Assembly: GCA_017562135.1 (NCBI GenBank)
Contig: QEYB01001528.1
Coordinates: forward strand, 434,001 to 498,000
Direction of reading: 5' to 3'
DNA: 64,000 nucleotides
DNA from: Dipylidium caninum
Taxonomy: Eukaryota; Platyhelminthes; Cestoda; Cyclophyllidea; Dipylidiidae
This document shows positions 37,381 through 50,600 of this stretch, piece after piece. A program made the translations under genes and the position numbers. Below the pieces are notes generated by a model that was given only the letters and a program-made list of their open reading frames with translations, was not told the origin of the DNA and ran no database searches. Every line of letters begins with the position of its first letter. The first letter of the stretch is position 1.

Positions 37381-40300
37381 TTGAGGGATGCAGAGTAGCG
37401 TGTTGGTGGTGGTGGTGGTTGTGGCGGTGGGGAAAGGCGGAGGTGTGTGGTTACAATGCTCGGCCCCAGTGAAATGCCTGCAGAGTCTGCCTGCCTTCGG
37501 TGCATTTATACACTTTAGACGGGTGGAGCAGCGGCATCTGCGCAGATGCAGTTAGCGTGTGGGGTGGGGTATGGGATTTGGGGGTTGGGGGTTGGGGGCT
37601 GGGGGTTGGGGGTTGGGTTTGGGGGTTGGGGTATTCACTCGAGAGGAGATCGCATTTCTTCCCCCCGGCGGTGACGAGGAGTGGGACGCAGTGGCACTCA
37701 CCTGCATCACTGAAGCACCACCCAACTGCACCAAGGAAGCACTGCACTCTCGTCCTCCTCCTCCTCCTCCTCCTCCTCCTAGGTTCGGCTTCATGGCGAG
37801 TGCTTCAAGTGCTTCAATTGGGGAGGACGCGAGGTAGAATTGCCGAGTGTTCAGTGTCCACTGCCTGTTCACAGAGTCGCCTACAATGGAAGAGCGAATT
37901 CCTGCCAAAGCCACGCAACCCACACACGGGACGGGTGTCATCCCGCCTCCGTGTGTGCAGAGCAGCAGAGATGGTCCCCGTGGCAGGAGCGCATGTTTCA
38001 ATGCGGGGAGAATGGAGGAGGCGGAACGTGGTTGACAGAGCCCACGCGTGTCACCTCGTACCCTTGCTTCAACATCCGCAACTGCTGAGATGTCACCCAA
38101 GTGGGGGAGAAGGGTGGGGGTGGGGGTGGGGGGGCGCAGCAGAGAAGCGTCACTGTGGCCTTCCGAGGCAGCGTCTTGTGCGAGAATCAGTGCTTGACCC
38201 GCCGAGCCAGGTGCACTGTGTGCGCCAAATGGCCGCGGCAGGGGACTCGTCGGTGGGCGCATTCAACACCATCACCGTCGCCTCCACCACTGCTCCATTG
38301 CGTTCCGCTCACTCTGCTCAGCCTAGCTCGTCTCGGCTCGTCTCCTCACCGCCCCCTTTCATTTTCTCCGCACTTCTGCTTTAACCGCTTCACACACGTA
38401 AGCACCACATGAGCACCACTACTTCCTAATTTCTTTCATGACGCACCTCGCTGCGGAAAGCTTCAGTGCCACAGTTCACCAACGCTTTAGCGCCTGCTTA
38501 CCACCGACGGCAGTTGTAGCGCAAATGTCAAGCAGGCTCTGAGGGCACGTGAGGCAGTCGCTCATCCGCGACAAGAAAGTGCCTCTCCGCTGCATTGAAG
38601 CGGAGAGGCAACTCGCCCCGCACGTCTGCTCCTTCTTCCTCGTGCCGTGGACTCATCAACGTCGTTTTGCGATGGAGTAGACGAGCACGAGAGGCCACGA
38701 GCCCCCAATCCGCTTTGTGATTTCTTCCTGCTCACCAGGCGACTTCAGCATCCGTTGGTGCAGCCTACCTTCCTCCCTCCTTCCCTCCTTCACTCCTTGC
38801 CCTCATGCGTTCCTCTTTCCCTTTTTCCCTAACCCTCCCTCCGCCCCAACCTCCCAACCCCGTTGTGCAACGCCACTTACACGCCGATGGCAGTTGTGGT
38901 GCAAAATGTCAATGAGGCTCTGAGGGCAAGTGAGGGCACAAGAGGGCACGAGAGGGCACGTGAGGCAGTCGCTCATCTGCGACAATAAAGTGCCTCCTCG
39001 CCGCTTTGCTTATTGCATTTGCCTGCTCAGCAGAGGTGAAAATTCGTTGAGAAACTCGGACGCTGCGTAAAGAGGCTGGGCGGGGCTGGGCTGAGCAGAC
39101 AGATACGACGTTGGGAAAAGTCCCCTCGCCTTCAAAAGTGGAGAAACATGCGACTGTCAGCCCGGCACAGCTTTCGCAGCGCCAAATCACTTTTTCCTGA
39201 AAGGGACAGGCACCCGTGTCCCTTTCGAGCTCTATTTCGTCCTCTTCCCACCCCGGTGGCGTCACGGTCGAGGTGAAGGGCACTTTGCCTTGGATCGCTT
39301 CACTCCTGCACGCTCTCTGACTGACCGGCCACCACCACAGTCACGAAAGCTGCTGGCGCAGTCTCCCATCGCCATGGCAAGAGACGATTAGTTGGAGAAA
39401 CGCTGGCCACTCGCGCGGGTCGGAAGCCTCAGCCGCACCTACTTCAGTGATCTCGACTCCAGCCACCAGTCGCCAATCACAAACCGGCGATTCACGTGAG
39501 TTCCTTTCTTCAGTTCACCACAAAGTGATAAGGTCACGGGGCGATTCTTCCTGCACTCAGTTCGTCCACCGAGAAGAACCAAAGACAACAATCCAAACCC
39601 CTGCGCCCTCCGATGTGGCCATAATGGATTAGTAGAAGGGAGCGAATGAAGGATGAAACAAAGTCGACAGATTAATGCAGAAGTGGATTCATTCATTCAT
39701 TCATTCATTCATTCGTTCATTCATGCATTCACGCATGTCAGAGTGTGTGGAATGAGAAGAGGACAATTTGCACGACGTCGGCTTGACAGACGTAGTCCAC
39801 TCGACAGCAGTGCGGAGCGCCCTTCCGTCGGGGCGAGAATGAACCGGAGGCACCGAGAACGCGGAGCAGCGTCTCTTCTCCTCGTCTCAAATGCGAGAGG
39901 GAAAGAAGAATGCACCACGCAGTGTGGAGGCTGAAAGGGAAGGCAAAGGCGGCAAAGGCACTGGTTGTCCTCGTCTCGTCCTCGTCCTCCTCGTCCTCCT
40001 CGTCTCCTCCTCTCTCCTCCTCCTCCTCCTCCTCCCCGTCGCCTCTTATGCCTCCAGCCCCAGTGCCACCCCGCCACTCCGCCACTCCGCCACTCCGCCA
40101 ATTCGCCACTTTGCGGGATTCTCGTAGCAGCCGGGGCAGCACATTTAGGCACGGAAACAAGACACTTCCATCGCCTTCTCTGCCCTCTTCTTCTCTCCTC
40201 TCCTCTCTTCTGTCATCCCCCCTCCTCTCCCTGCCACCAGTTTCCTCCCACACACACTCACACCCACCCACACACTCAGGCACACTCAAGCACACTCAGG

Positions 40301-43300
40301 CACAGACAAACACACGCGAATACCAGGACGCGGCGGAGAGGAGAGGAGAGGATAGGAGAGGAGAGGAGAGGCGAGGCGAGGCGAGGCGACTCGAATAGGG
40401 GCGTTGCACACATCAACAACCACCCACGCCTTTTGCCTACAACTGAGCACATTTAACCGTGCCGACGTCTGCCACGAGGTCATTCAACCTGGCGGAGGCA
40501 GCCCGTCAGTGCTTCTTCCTCCTCACTCACCTGCCATCCACTGTGTTCTCCTCCAATTACCGCACGATGTCTTCTTCCTGGTGACATTGTTGAAAACGAA
40601 GACCGTACATGTCCATTTTACAAGCTTTACACCAGCCCTCCTTTTTTGTCCGGGGCTCCGCATCTCCTTCTTGTGGAAATAGGCATTGTGGAAACGACTC
40701 GCTATAAAACCGCCTCTTCACAGGCTTTGCTTCGCTCATGGCAAAAATATCTCCGAGCACAACCAAGGTTTTGCCTCGAGCCACAGTGGAGGTGACTGGG
40801 CATATGCTCACGGCACAAATTGCCTCCACCGCTGAACACCTTTTCGTCCACACCCGGGTGGGGCGAACAGCACTGGCGGTTAATTTACTCTGCGCTACGA
40901 CCAATCCGCCTGCCGAAATAGCAGGAGAGCGCTGAGGCTCCTTCTCACCTCCAAACACTTTCGCATTGGCTGGCGGTCGTCTGGTTGCCTTGCCTCGACC
41001 CGCTTCTCAGTTAGGCACTTTGAGGTCGGTGCGAAGAAGCAGGCGCACCAACGCTCTGCACTGGTGGTGGGTAAAGACAAGAGGCCATTCGCCCCTCTCC
41101 CATGGATGCCTTCTCTCTCGACGGCTCACGGACTTGCTGTGTCCCCTCGGCGGCTCTTCGATCTTCGCCAGTGCGCAAATGAATGGAAAAAACGTGAGTA
41201 GTGCACACTTGAGGGCCTTCAGGCCAGTTGAGAATGAATAATCTGCCATCTTATGACGAATGTTTCCCCAACCATTTCCCAGATAACCAAATGGGGGAGG
41301 ATACAAATTCTGCCCTCTTTATGCCAGTCAACACCCCACATCGACTGACTGACCCGACCCAGACTCACCCCCACCGAAAACCCCTCTGATATCTGCCAGG
41401 AGTCGTCAACCGCCGCCTTTCACTCCACGTCCTCGCATCCAGAGTTCCTTTCTGAGGCAGCTTCTGCTTCGCTCCAAACCCACCCATCCATCCACCCATT
41501 CACCCACCCACCCACCCACCGACCCACTGGGCTGGGGTCAATCCAAGGCCGCTGGCCAATGTGCAGGCGAAAATCTTCATTGAGGCGATGTGCGACTCTT
41601 CAGCCCACAACGAAATTAGAGTCCCCGAAAGCGGTTGCAGTGAGCCAACTACCAACGTTGCCTGTGGCAGTCGACAACAACGGTGAAAGTGAAGCGCTCG
41701 AGAGGAGGGGCGAGGAGTGAAGACATCTTCCGCCGCCACGACCCACACTGTCTGTGAGTCCCCGAGTGAAACTGCCTCATCTCTGCTTCATCGACTGCAG
41801 TGGAATGAGCTGGTACAGTCATAAGCAACACCATAATGGTCGTTTGCATTGTGTGGATGGCAATACTGTTCTCACTTGCTCAACCATGCGAAGAGGAAGG
41901 CGCGAGGATGTGGACATCCACTCTTTCCAACCACAAAAGCTACCGCAACACTCTGCCCTTCTGCCGTCTCCCCGTGGGTTGCGTGGATGAGCATTGGCGC
42001 GCCTATGTAGCCGCATCGTTGTCAATCGCTGTCAGTCCCCGTGTCAAATGCTGCTCTGCGCTTCCCCTCCGGACTTCTCCCCACCCCTCCCAAAGTCAAG
42101 CGCCCTTGCGCTTTCGCCAGCGTCTGTTCTCCACTTCGTCAGGTCATTTGATTGCCTTTCAGAGGACAAACGACCAACACTGAGTTGCACAACTGCATTT
42201 CCCACCAAACCCTCTTCATTGTCACTCTTCTCACGCCTATTTCAGGCGACTTTGGCACTGCCCACTTGCGTGTACTTGGAGCACATCCCAACCACTCGCC
42301 TTCCGCGGTGCCAACCGAAGGCCCCCTTTGAATGTCAATCAACACGAGCACTTTATGCCAGCCTCCCCACAACTGCTCTTCGTCTCACTTCCAAGTTGAT
42401 GGTTTTGCGCAGCCGAGGAATGGGCAAGAGAGAGGTGAGGCCTCTCCTCCTCAATGTGCCACTTTCCCAAACATAATTATTATCACCGTGAGAGCATTGC
42501 GGAGCCCGGTTTTGTGTGCTTTGCAAGTCAATCAGACTTACGCAAGCGACCCAAACAATTTCCACCAATCCATTCACTCACATGACCCACAAGGTAAATT
42601 GTAATCAAATTCGCCAGCATAGTAAGGTGGAATTTTAACAAAATTCGCCAATGGGAGAGGAAAGGGAAAGTGGCGTTTAGCGAGGATGTAGTCGACTTGA
42701 CTTGAGTGTGGCGTGTGGCGTGTGGCGTGTGGCGTGGGGCGGGAGGAAAACGACCGGTGAGGGGAGAAGTGTTGATGTGAAGAAAGCACAAGAGGTGCCG
42801 CGGCCAGCCCGCCTGCCTACGTCCTGTCCCCCGTTGGGACGACTACTCAAGTGGGTGGAACATGACTGGTCGGAGCTCATCATCCGCCTCTTCCTTCTCC
42901 CCCTTAACCGCAAATCCGAACTTCACGCAACTCTTCTCATTCCTTCGAGTCAAGCCTCGCCAGTTGCATGGGCACAACTCGCAAGAGTAGGCGACTCAAG
43001 CCAAGTCATTCCCGTCCCGGTCTTTTCCTGTTTGACAGCAGAGCTGACCATATGGAGCACTGATTGAGCGGGTGGGTGATTGAGTCCGCTTCTCCCGAAT
43101 GCCGCCTTCCCGTTGACAGACACCAACGCAAGCGATGGAATTCGAAGTGTTTATGCGTGTGGAATGGCTACCCTGATGCCCATCACGTACAACCTCCGCT
43201 CTCCTCACATCGCACAGTGGGGTGGGTCGGAGGTGGACGGAAGACGATTGTTGAATGGCGTGACAGCAACGGTGAATTTCGCAGCACTTGCCTCTTCCCA

Positions 43301-43617
43301 CTTAACCACTCGCCAACTCGTCAACTTGGCGTTCGCATGTTCCAGCGCTGACGATGGAAAGGCTTCCCAACTCATTCATTCACCCACTCACTACCTCGCT
43401 CGCATTCCAAGGTTTGAGAAAGAAGTTGAGCTGCGAAGAAGGAGACGCTTGTACCTTAAGCAAGATGCACGAGGGCGGGGGGGGGCCTTTGGCCATTCTG
43501 TTGCTCCTCCTTCACGCCGCACTCCTCGAAAGGCAATAACCTGCATTCCACTCTTCTTCGTTTATTTCGACATCTCGCATACTGCGTGGATGATGTCTCT
43601 ACGCGTCGCCGGCCGAG
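37381..43617. other. Region between the kelch gene and glycosyltransferase copy 2
   Basis: No intact gene is supported. G-rich GGGTTGG units lie at 37576-37635. A partial copy of the 38.88-39.0 block lies at about 38.48-38.60, and an inverted duplicate fragment spans 38.7-40.57. Diverged 33.3-33.6-like sequence lies at 41.56-41.87, and the direct duplicate starts near 41.87. The interval 40.6-41.5 kb looks unique. An open frame at 40557-40958 (-) there starts at GTG and has no recognised domain. Confidence 0.5.
38715..40570 (-). repeat. Inverted duplicate B of the glycosyltransferase upstream region
   Basis: The segment matches, in reverse, about 31.46-33.25 kb. Shared landmarks include TGCTCACCAGGCGA, GAGGCTCTGAGGGCAAGTGA and CTTTCGCAGCGCCAAATCAC. 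The match stops at the sequence CTCCAATTACCGCA, just upstream of the glycosyltransferase start codon, after which unrelated DNA follows. This copy therefore carries the upstream region without the gene. Confidence 0.8.
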
Positions 43618-44960
43618 TCAATCGGCAGAGGCGGAGTCGCCGAAGGAGAAAAAGGAAAAAAGGAGGAAAAGCAGGAGGAGGAGGAGGAGGACAAAAAAGG
43701 AGGAGGAGGAGGAGGAGGAGGGAGACGAAAATGCTCGTGTCTGTGTGAGTGTGGGGCGGTGGGTGAGTGATGGGTGGGTGGTGGTGGGTGGGTGCGGATG
43801 TGGAAAGGCGAAGAGAAGGCGTGAGGAGGGCAAGCAAGTCAAAGGTGGGTCTCGGGAACACGAGAGAAGTGCGTAGGGCGTGGGGTCGAAATGCTCTCGC
43901 GAGTACGAGCCGGTGTCCACTTCCCTCCTCACCTTTTCAAAGTACCACTTCTCCATCTCGTCGTAGGCTTCTGGCTGGTAGTCCGCGTGAAACTTGTTGG
44001 CAGCAATGTGGGGCGCCAACTGCAACTGGGTCACCAAACTCTTGCCCAAAATGCACACGTCTCGAACGTACTTGGTGGGACAGGCCACGTGGGGCTGCCT
44101 CCAAATGACAAACTTGGCCAAGAAACCTATCCCCGTTTCGGAGGCTGGCGAAGGCGCACGCAGACAGGCAGCGGGCAGTCGCAATTGAGGATTGAAGGCG
44201 AGGGTGGGGAGGAAGAGTTCGTCGGGATGTTCGACGAAGCCGTGTCGAAGCATTAACCTGCGAATTGGCTCGATCTTGCCTCCCAAAATGGCCTCTTGCA
44301 GGAAGTCGCGACGGAAAGCACCGTAGATGGAGCCCTTGTACCAGGTCGCCTGAAAGACGAGCACATGATGAATTGACAAGCCGCGCGAGAGAGTGGCTGA
44401 TGCTGGTGGTGGTGGCGGAGGTGTGAAGAGGAGGAGGAGGAGGAGGAGGAGGAGGAGGAGGTGAAGCTGACCCACCTTCAGTGGCAGCGTTGATGTTCCT
44501 CACCCAGGTTGGTTGTACTTGGCGATGGGGAGGCCCTCGACGAGGTTGGAGTGATTGAGGGCCTTCAGGGCCGGCAACCAACTCGCGGTTGGTGCGCAGG
44601 GGAAAGTCCTGTCCCACCAGTGTTGACGAGATACTGCCAGGTGGAGTGTCTTCGCAGAGCCTGTTCGCCACAGACCAGCTGAGTCGCAGAACGCTCTCAT
44701 CGCCCCATGTGACGCAGTGCGTCGGTTCGGTGGCACCACTTGCACATTGGCACCGAGGCAGGCTGCGAGGCCACTGGTGGTGGAGCCCCCCGCGCGTGGC
44801 GGTGGGAGACTCGCGGTAAGTTAATTCACCCTCGTTTTTTTGCTATGTTACATTTTGGAGTCCACTCTCACGCAGACAGTGTGGGTGGAGTGAGGAGATT
44901 TGATGATGGCGAAGAAGTGTTCTCCCCTTCTCCTTCTGTATTTCCGCATCCACATGGCAG
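41870..44960 (+). repeat. Direct duplicate C of the glycosyltransferase locus
   Basis: The order and orientation match 28.45-31.3 kb, covering downstream flank, exon 2, intron, exon 1 pieces. Over 30141-30624 and 43861-44344 the two are collinear without an indel, and the only difference I found is one base (30624 C, 44344 G). Flanks are clearly more diverged. The left boundary is set by where the inverted copy D also ends (near 51.01 kb). Confidence 0.8.
43618..44960 (-). pseudogene. GT14 branching glycosyltransferase copy 2, damaged
   Basis: Exon 2 (from acceptor at 44349 downward) is intact and nearly identical to copy 1, but one inserted G near its end abolishes the copy-1 stop and extends the frame to 43618 with unrelated residues. 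Exon 1 is broken. The frame through VGQDFPLRTNRELVA shifts at least twice (44500-44745), a stretch of about 170 nt is missing around 44.8 kb, and the N-terminal half is absent beyond a small piece at 44876-44955. No start codon or membrane anchor remains. AATAAA is kept at 43561-43566 on -. Confidence 0.8.
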
Positions 44961-44969
44961 TATTTTCTA

Positions 44970-47692
44970 GTGGCACCGTGCATACTGTTGCGGTATGAGG
45001 AGATACAATTATGATGATGAACGAAAGAAAACATGCCTCCGCCAGGTGGTGGTGGTGGTGGTGGTGCTCAATGTGGCAAAAGGCGTGATGACGAATGTGG
45101 TGGTGGTGAGGCGGAGGACAACCTAAGTGATTCGCGGGACGTGCTTCTGTGTCACCTTCCACTTGGTGCAGCGAGCGCTCAATGAAGGACGACAGACGTT
45201 GCGAGTCCATTGAGGGCACCCGGTGCTCCTGCCTCACATGACTCCATTTGCACAAACTGATGCAGGCAGCATTGGCAATGTGGCACAACAGTCTGAAAGA
45301 AAGTGTCCTCGATGGGGGTGAAGCGGTTAAGCGAAGGAAACACATGGTGGGACTGCAGTGCACAGACCAGCACTTCGAGCATGCACATTCCGACACCACG
45401 ACTTCATTGGCAGTGTTGACCTAACGCTCTCTCTTCACACTACGAGAGATCGACGAAATAGTTTGCTTGACAGAGTTGAGAGATCTTCTGCTGGTCACAC
45501 CCTGCAAGGCGTAGCCTTCCCCGACGCCCTCTAATCGTCGAGAGAGAGAGGAGAAGAGCAGCCTCCAGATTGAGTCCTTGGCGACAAAAATACTTGCCTT
45601 TCATGGCGTGTTCTCGACGCCCCAAACAACAGACATTCACCGTCGACTGGTTCCATCCTCATTCCCAATGACTCTTCCTGTCAGTTTCATTCCCATTGTT
45701 AGTCGCGAAGCAAATGCGACAAGCCAGGAGCCAGCAATCGGCTCCATGAAGATTTTCTGTTGCACGATTTGGAGCAACTTGTCATACCGTGGTAGCCTTG
45801 TGGTTCCTCGTGGGGTTGAGCGGAGTAGGCACGCTTCGTGTTTCGAACATAGCTTGCCTGCTCACCAGGCGAATTCAGCATTCGCTGTGTGTGCTCTCAC
45901 CCCTCCTCCTGGGGCATCTCCTTCGCTTCCCTCCTTCCCAGCCTCCCTCCCTGATTCCTCTCTGATTCCCTCCTCACCCCCCGCTTTTCCTCCGCAAACT
46001 TCCTTTAACCCTGTCTCCGGGCCCCATCATAACTGCAACATCAATTTCTTTCAATCCGTTGTGCAACACAACACTTGCAGGCTCCTCTTTCGCACAGTTG
46101 GTCAGTGTCCCAAGGGCTCACTCCTTAACCTTGAGGCAGTTGCTCGCGTCGAACCTGCGCTTCATGACAATCAGACAATAGACTGGCGGGAGGCGGGCGG
46201 CTCAACCAGGGTTTGCCATTGGCGCCTTTTTCCTCACACCCACCAGTGTGGCCTGCGTACCGCCGATGGCAGTTGTGGTGCAAAATGTCAATGAGGCTCT
46301 GAAGGGCAAGTGAGGGCACAAGAGGGCACGAGAGGGCACGTGAGGCAGTCCGCTCATCTGCGACAATAAAGTGCCTCCTCGCCGCTTTGCTTATTGCATT
46401 TGCCTGCTCAGCAGAGGTGAAAATTCGTTGAGAACTCGACGCTGCGTAAAGAGGCTGGGCGGGGCTGGGCTGAGCCAGACAGATACGAACGTTGGGAAAA
46501 GTCCCCTCGCCTTCAAAAGTGGAGAAACATGCGACTGTCAGCCCGGCACAGCTTTCGCAGCGCCAAATCACTTTTTCCTGAAAGGGACAGGCACCCGTGT
46601 CCCTTTCGAGCTCTATTTCGTCTCTTCCCACCGGGGGCGTCACGGTCGAGGTGAAGGGCACTTTGCTTGGATCGCTTCATCTCTGCACGCTCTCCTGGCT
46701 GACCAGGCCACCACCACAGTCACGAAAGCGCTGGCGCAATCGCTCATATCTATGGCAAGAGAAGTTTAGTTTGGAGAAACGCCGGCCACAAGCCAACAAA
46801 GAAGAAAGAACCAAAGACACCTCTTTCTCCCTTTATTTCCGCATCACCACATTATTATGTCTGCAGCGAGTGGAGGCAAACAGGGCAACAGTTCGTCCTC
46901 CTCCTCCTCCTCTACCTCCTCCCTCCTCCTCCTCCTCCTACTCCTCTCCGCCTCCCTCCTCCTTCTGTCTCCGCCGTAAGAAAAAATTCCATCGTCAATT
47001 GGCCCGAATCTGGAAAGAGAAGCGGAACAATTTGCACGACAATCGAGCTTGACAGATGCAGTCAACTCGGCAGCAGTGCGGAGCGCCCTTCCGTCGGGGG
47101 GAGTAAACGAATCGGAGGCGCGAAGAAACCGTGAACCAGCGTCTATTCCCCTCGTCTCACTTCGAGAGGGGCAAAAGAGAGTGCACCAAGCAGTGCCGAG
47201 GCTGAAAAGGGAAGGTAAAGGCGGCAAAGGCACTTTGTCTCGGTTAACGCGATGATGAGATGTGAAAGATGATGTGACCAGAATGAAAATTTGGAAGGTC
47301 CACGAGATTCTATGATGTGTTGATACAAACTGCCCTTTTAAGGAGATCGTGCGAACGAAGTTCCCCCTTTGCCTCCATGCGGGCAACTAACGAATATCAC
47401 ACGTTCTTAGTTTGTGAGGAACTACATGCTCTTTCATCACACTCACACGCACTCACACACTGATGCACAGACAGACACACGCAAATTCAAGCATGCAGAG
47501 ATGAGGCGAGGCAAAGAGATGAAGAGGTGCTCCACGCATCAACAACCGCCTACTCTTGTGTTAATAATTAAACACATCTAACCCCGCTGGCAGCCTACCG
47601 CGATCTCAATCGTACTCAGAGAGGCAGCCCGTCGGTGCTTCTTCCTCCTCACTCACACTGCCATCCACTGTGTTCTCCTCCAATTACCGCAC
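44970..47692. other. Inverted upstream region of glycosyltransferase copy 3
   Basis: The stretch runs as the reverse complement of about 33.9 to 31.46 kb. No gene is supported. Open frames here (45578-46294 on +, 46125-46661 and 46844-47386 on -) correspond to frames in copy 1 but are disrupted by indels. Confidence 0.6.
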
Positions 47693-50600
47693 ATGCCTGC
47701 TGCCTCCACTGCACACGACAAGATGCAGACGTGTTGGCGAGGCTTCCTCTCCTTCTTCTACTCCATTGCCTGTGCTCCTCCTCCCTCCTCCTCCTCGTCC
47801 TCGTCCTCCAACTCCACCTCTCCCTCTTTTCCTATGAAAGAGTGGAAGTTGATGTGGATGCGGAAATACGAAGGAGAAGGGGAGAATACTTCTTCGCCAT
47901 CATCAAATCTCCTCACCACCCACACTGTCGCCTATTCCGTCGAGAGTGGCCCCTCTCCACTGTCCGCGACGCCGAGATGGACATCGCCTTCACGCTGGTT
48001 AGTGCACAAAGACGTGGGCCAGATAGCCCGACTTCTGCGAATGATATATACCGCGAGAACAACTACTACTGCCTCCACCCCGACGCGCGCTCCACCCGAT
48101 CCTTCTGTGACGCGCTCAGTGGCCTCGCAGCCTGCCTCGGTGCCAATGTGCAAGTGAGTGCCACCGACCGACGCACTGCGGTCACATGGGGATGAGAGCG
48201 TTCTGCGACCTCAGCTGTCTGTGGCGAACAGGCTCTGCGAAGACACTCCACCTGGCAGTATCTCGTCAACCTGGTGGGACAGGAACTTTCCCCTGCGCAC
48301 CAACCGCGAGTTGGTTGCCGCCCTGAAGCCCTCAATCCTCCAACCTCGTCGAGGGCCTCCCCATCGCCAAGTACACCACCTGGGTGAGGAACATCACGCT
48401 GCCACTGAAGGTGGGTCGCTTCACCTCCTCCTCCTCACTCTCCTCTCCTCTCTTCACCACCTCCGCCACCACCACCAGCATCAGCACTCTCTCGCGCGCG
48501 CTGTCAATTCATCATGTGCTCGTCTTTCAGGCGACCTGGTACAAGGGCTTCCATCTACGGTGCCTTCCGTCGCGACTTCCTGCAAGAGGCCATTTTGGGA
48601 GGCAAGATCGAGCCAATTCGCAGGTTAATGCTTCGACACGGCATTCGTCGAACACGCCGACGAACTCTTTCCTCCCACCCTCGCCTTCAATCCTCAATTG
48701 CGACTGCCCGCTGCCTGTCTGCGTGCGCCTTTGCCAGACTCCGAAACGGGAATGGGTTTCTTGGCCAAGTTTGTCATTTGGAGGCAGCCCACGTGGCCTG
48801 TCCCACCAAGTACGTTCGAGACGTGTGGCATTTTGGGCAAAGAGTTTGGTGAGCCAGTTGAAATTGGCGCCGCACATTGCTGCCAACAAGTTTCACGCGG
48901 ACTACCAGCCAGAAGCCTACGACCGAGATGGAGAAGTGGTACTTTTGAGAAAGGTGAAGAGGGAAGTGGCCACCGGCTCCTACTCGCGAGAGCATTTCGA
49001 CCCCACGCCCCTATGCACTTCTCTCGTGTTCCCGAGACCACCTTTGACTTGCTTGCCCTCCTCCACGCCTTCTCTTCGCCTTTCCACATCCGCACCCACC
49101 CACCCACCCACCCATCACTCACCCACCGCCCCACACTCACACAGACACGAGCATTTTTCGTCTCCTCCTCCTCCTCCTCCTCCTCCTCCTCCTTTTTGTC
49201 CCTCCTCCTCCTCCTCCTGCTTTTCCTCCTTTTTCTCCTTTTTCTCCTTCGGCTACTCCGCCTCTGCCGATTGACTCAGCCGGCGACGCGTAGAGACATC
49301 ATCCACGCCGGTATGGAAGGCAGGTTATTGCCTTTGAGTGAAAGCGGCGTGAAGGAGGGGGCAACAGAATGGCCAAAGGCCCCCCCCCTCCCCCTCGCTG
49401 CATTCTTGCTTAAGTACAAGCGTCTCCTTCTTCGCAGCTCAACTTCTTCTCAACCTTGGAATGCGAGCGAGTAGTGAGGGGTGAATGAATGAGTTGGGAA
49501 GCCTTTCCATCGTCACGCTGGAACATCGAAACGCCAAGTTGCGAGTGGCGAGTTGGCGAGTGGTTCAGCGGGAAGAGTCAAGTCGCCGTCCACTTGACCC
49601 GAAGTGCCACGGCCATCACCGTTGCTGTCACGCCATTCAACAATCGTCTTCCGTCCACCTCCGACCACCCCACTGTGCGACGTGAGGAGAGCGGAGTGTA
49701 CGTGATGGGCATTCAGGTAGACCATTCCACACGCATAAACACTTCGAATTCCATCGCTTGCGTTGGTGTCTGTGTCAACGGGGAAGGGCATTCGGGAGAA
49801 GCGGACTCAATCACCCACCCGCTCAATCAGTGCTCCATATGGTCAGCTCTGCTGTCAAACAGGAAAAGACCGGGACGGAATGACTTGGCTTGAGTCGCCT
49901 ACTCTTGCGAGTTGTGCCATGCAACTGGCGAGGCTTTGACTCGAAGGAATGAGAAGAGTGCGTGAAGTTGGATTTGCGGTAAGGGGGAGAAGGAAGAGGC
50001 GGATGATGAGCTCCGACCAGTCATGTTCCACCCCACTTGAGTAGTCGTCCCAACGGGGGACGAGGACGTAGCAGGCGGGCTGGCCGCGGCACCTCTTGTG
50101 CTTTCTTCACATCAACACTCTCCCCTCAACCGGTCGTTTTCCTCCCGCCCACGCCACACGCCACACGCCACACGCCACACTCAAGTCAAGTCGACTACAT
50201 CCTCGCTAACCGCACACTTTCCCTTTCCTCTCCCATTGGCGAATTTTGTTAAAATTCCACCTTACTATTGCTGGCGAATTTGATTACAATCTTACCTTGT
50301 GGGTCATGTGAGTGAATGGTTGGTGGAAATTGTTTGGGTCGCTTGCGTAAGTCTGATTGACTTGCAAAGCACACAAAACCGGGCTCCGCAATGCTCTCAC
50401 GGTGATAATAATTATGTTTGGGAAAGTGGCACATTGAGGAGGAGAGGCCTCACCTCTCTCTTGCCCATTCCTCGGCTGCGCAAAACCATCAACTTGGAAG
50501 TGAGACGAAGAGCAGTTTGTGGGGAGGCTGGCATAAAGTGCTCGTGTTGATTGACATTCAAGGGGGCCTTCGGGTTGGCACCGCGGAAGGCGAGTGGTTG

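Noticed and set aside
41836..42183. 115-codon ATG frame with a signal-like N-terminus
   Set aside because: The equivalent positions in the other copies of this duplicated block (28.4, 50.8-51.0 and 53.2 kb) are not open from a similar start, so the frame is probably chance within repeat DNA.
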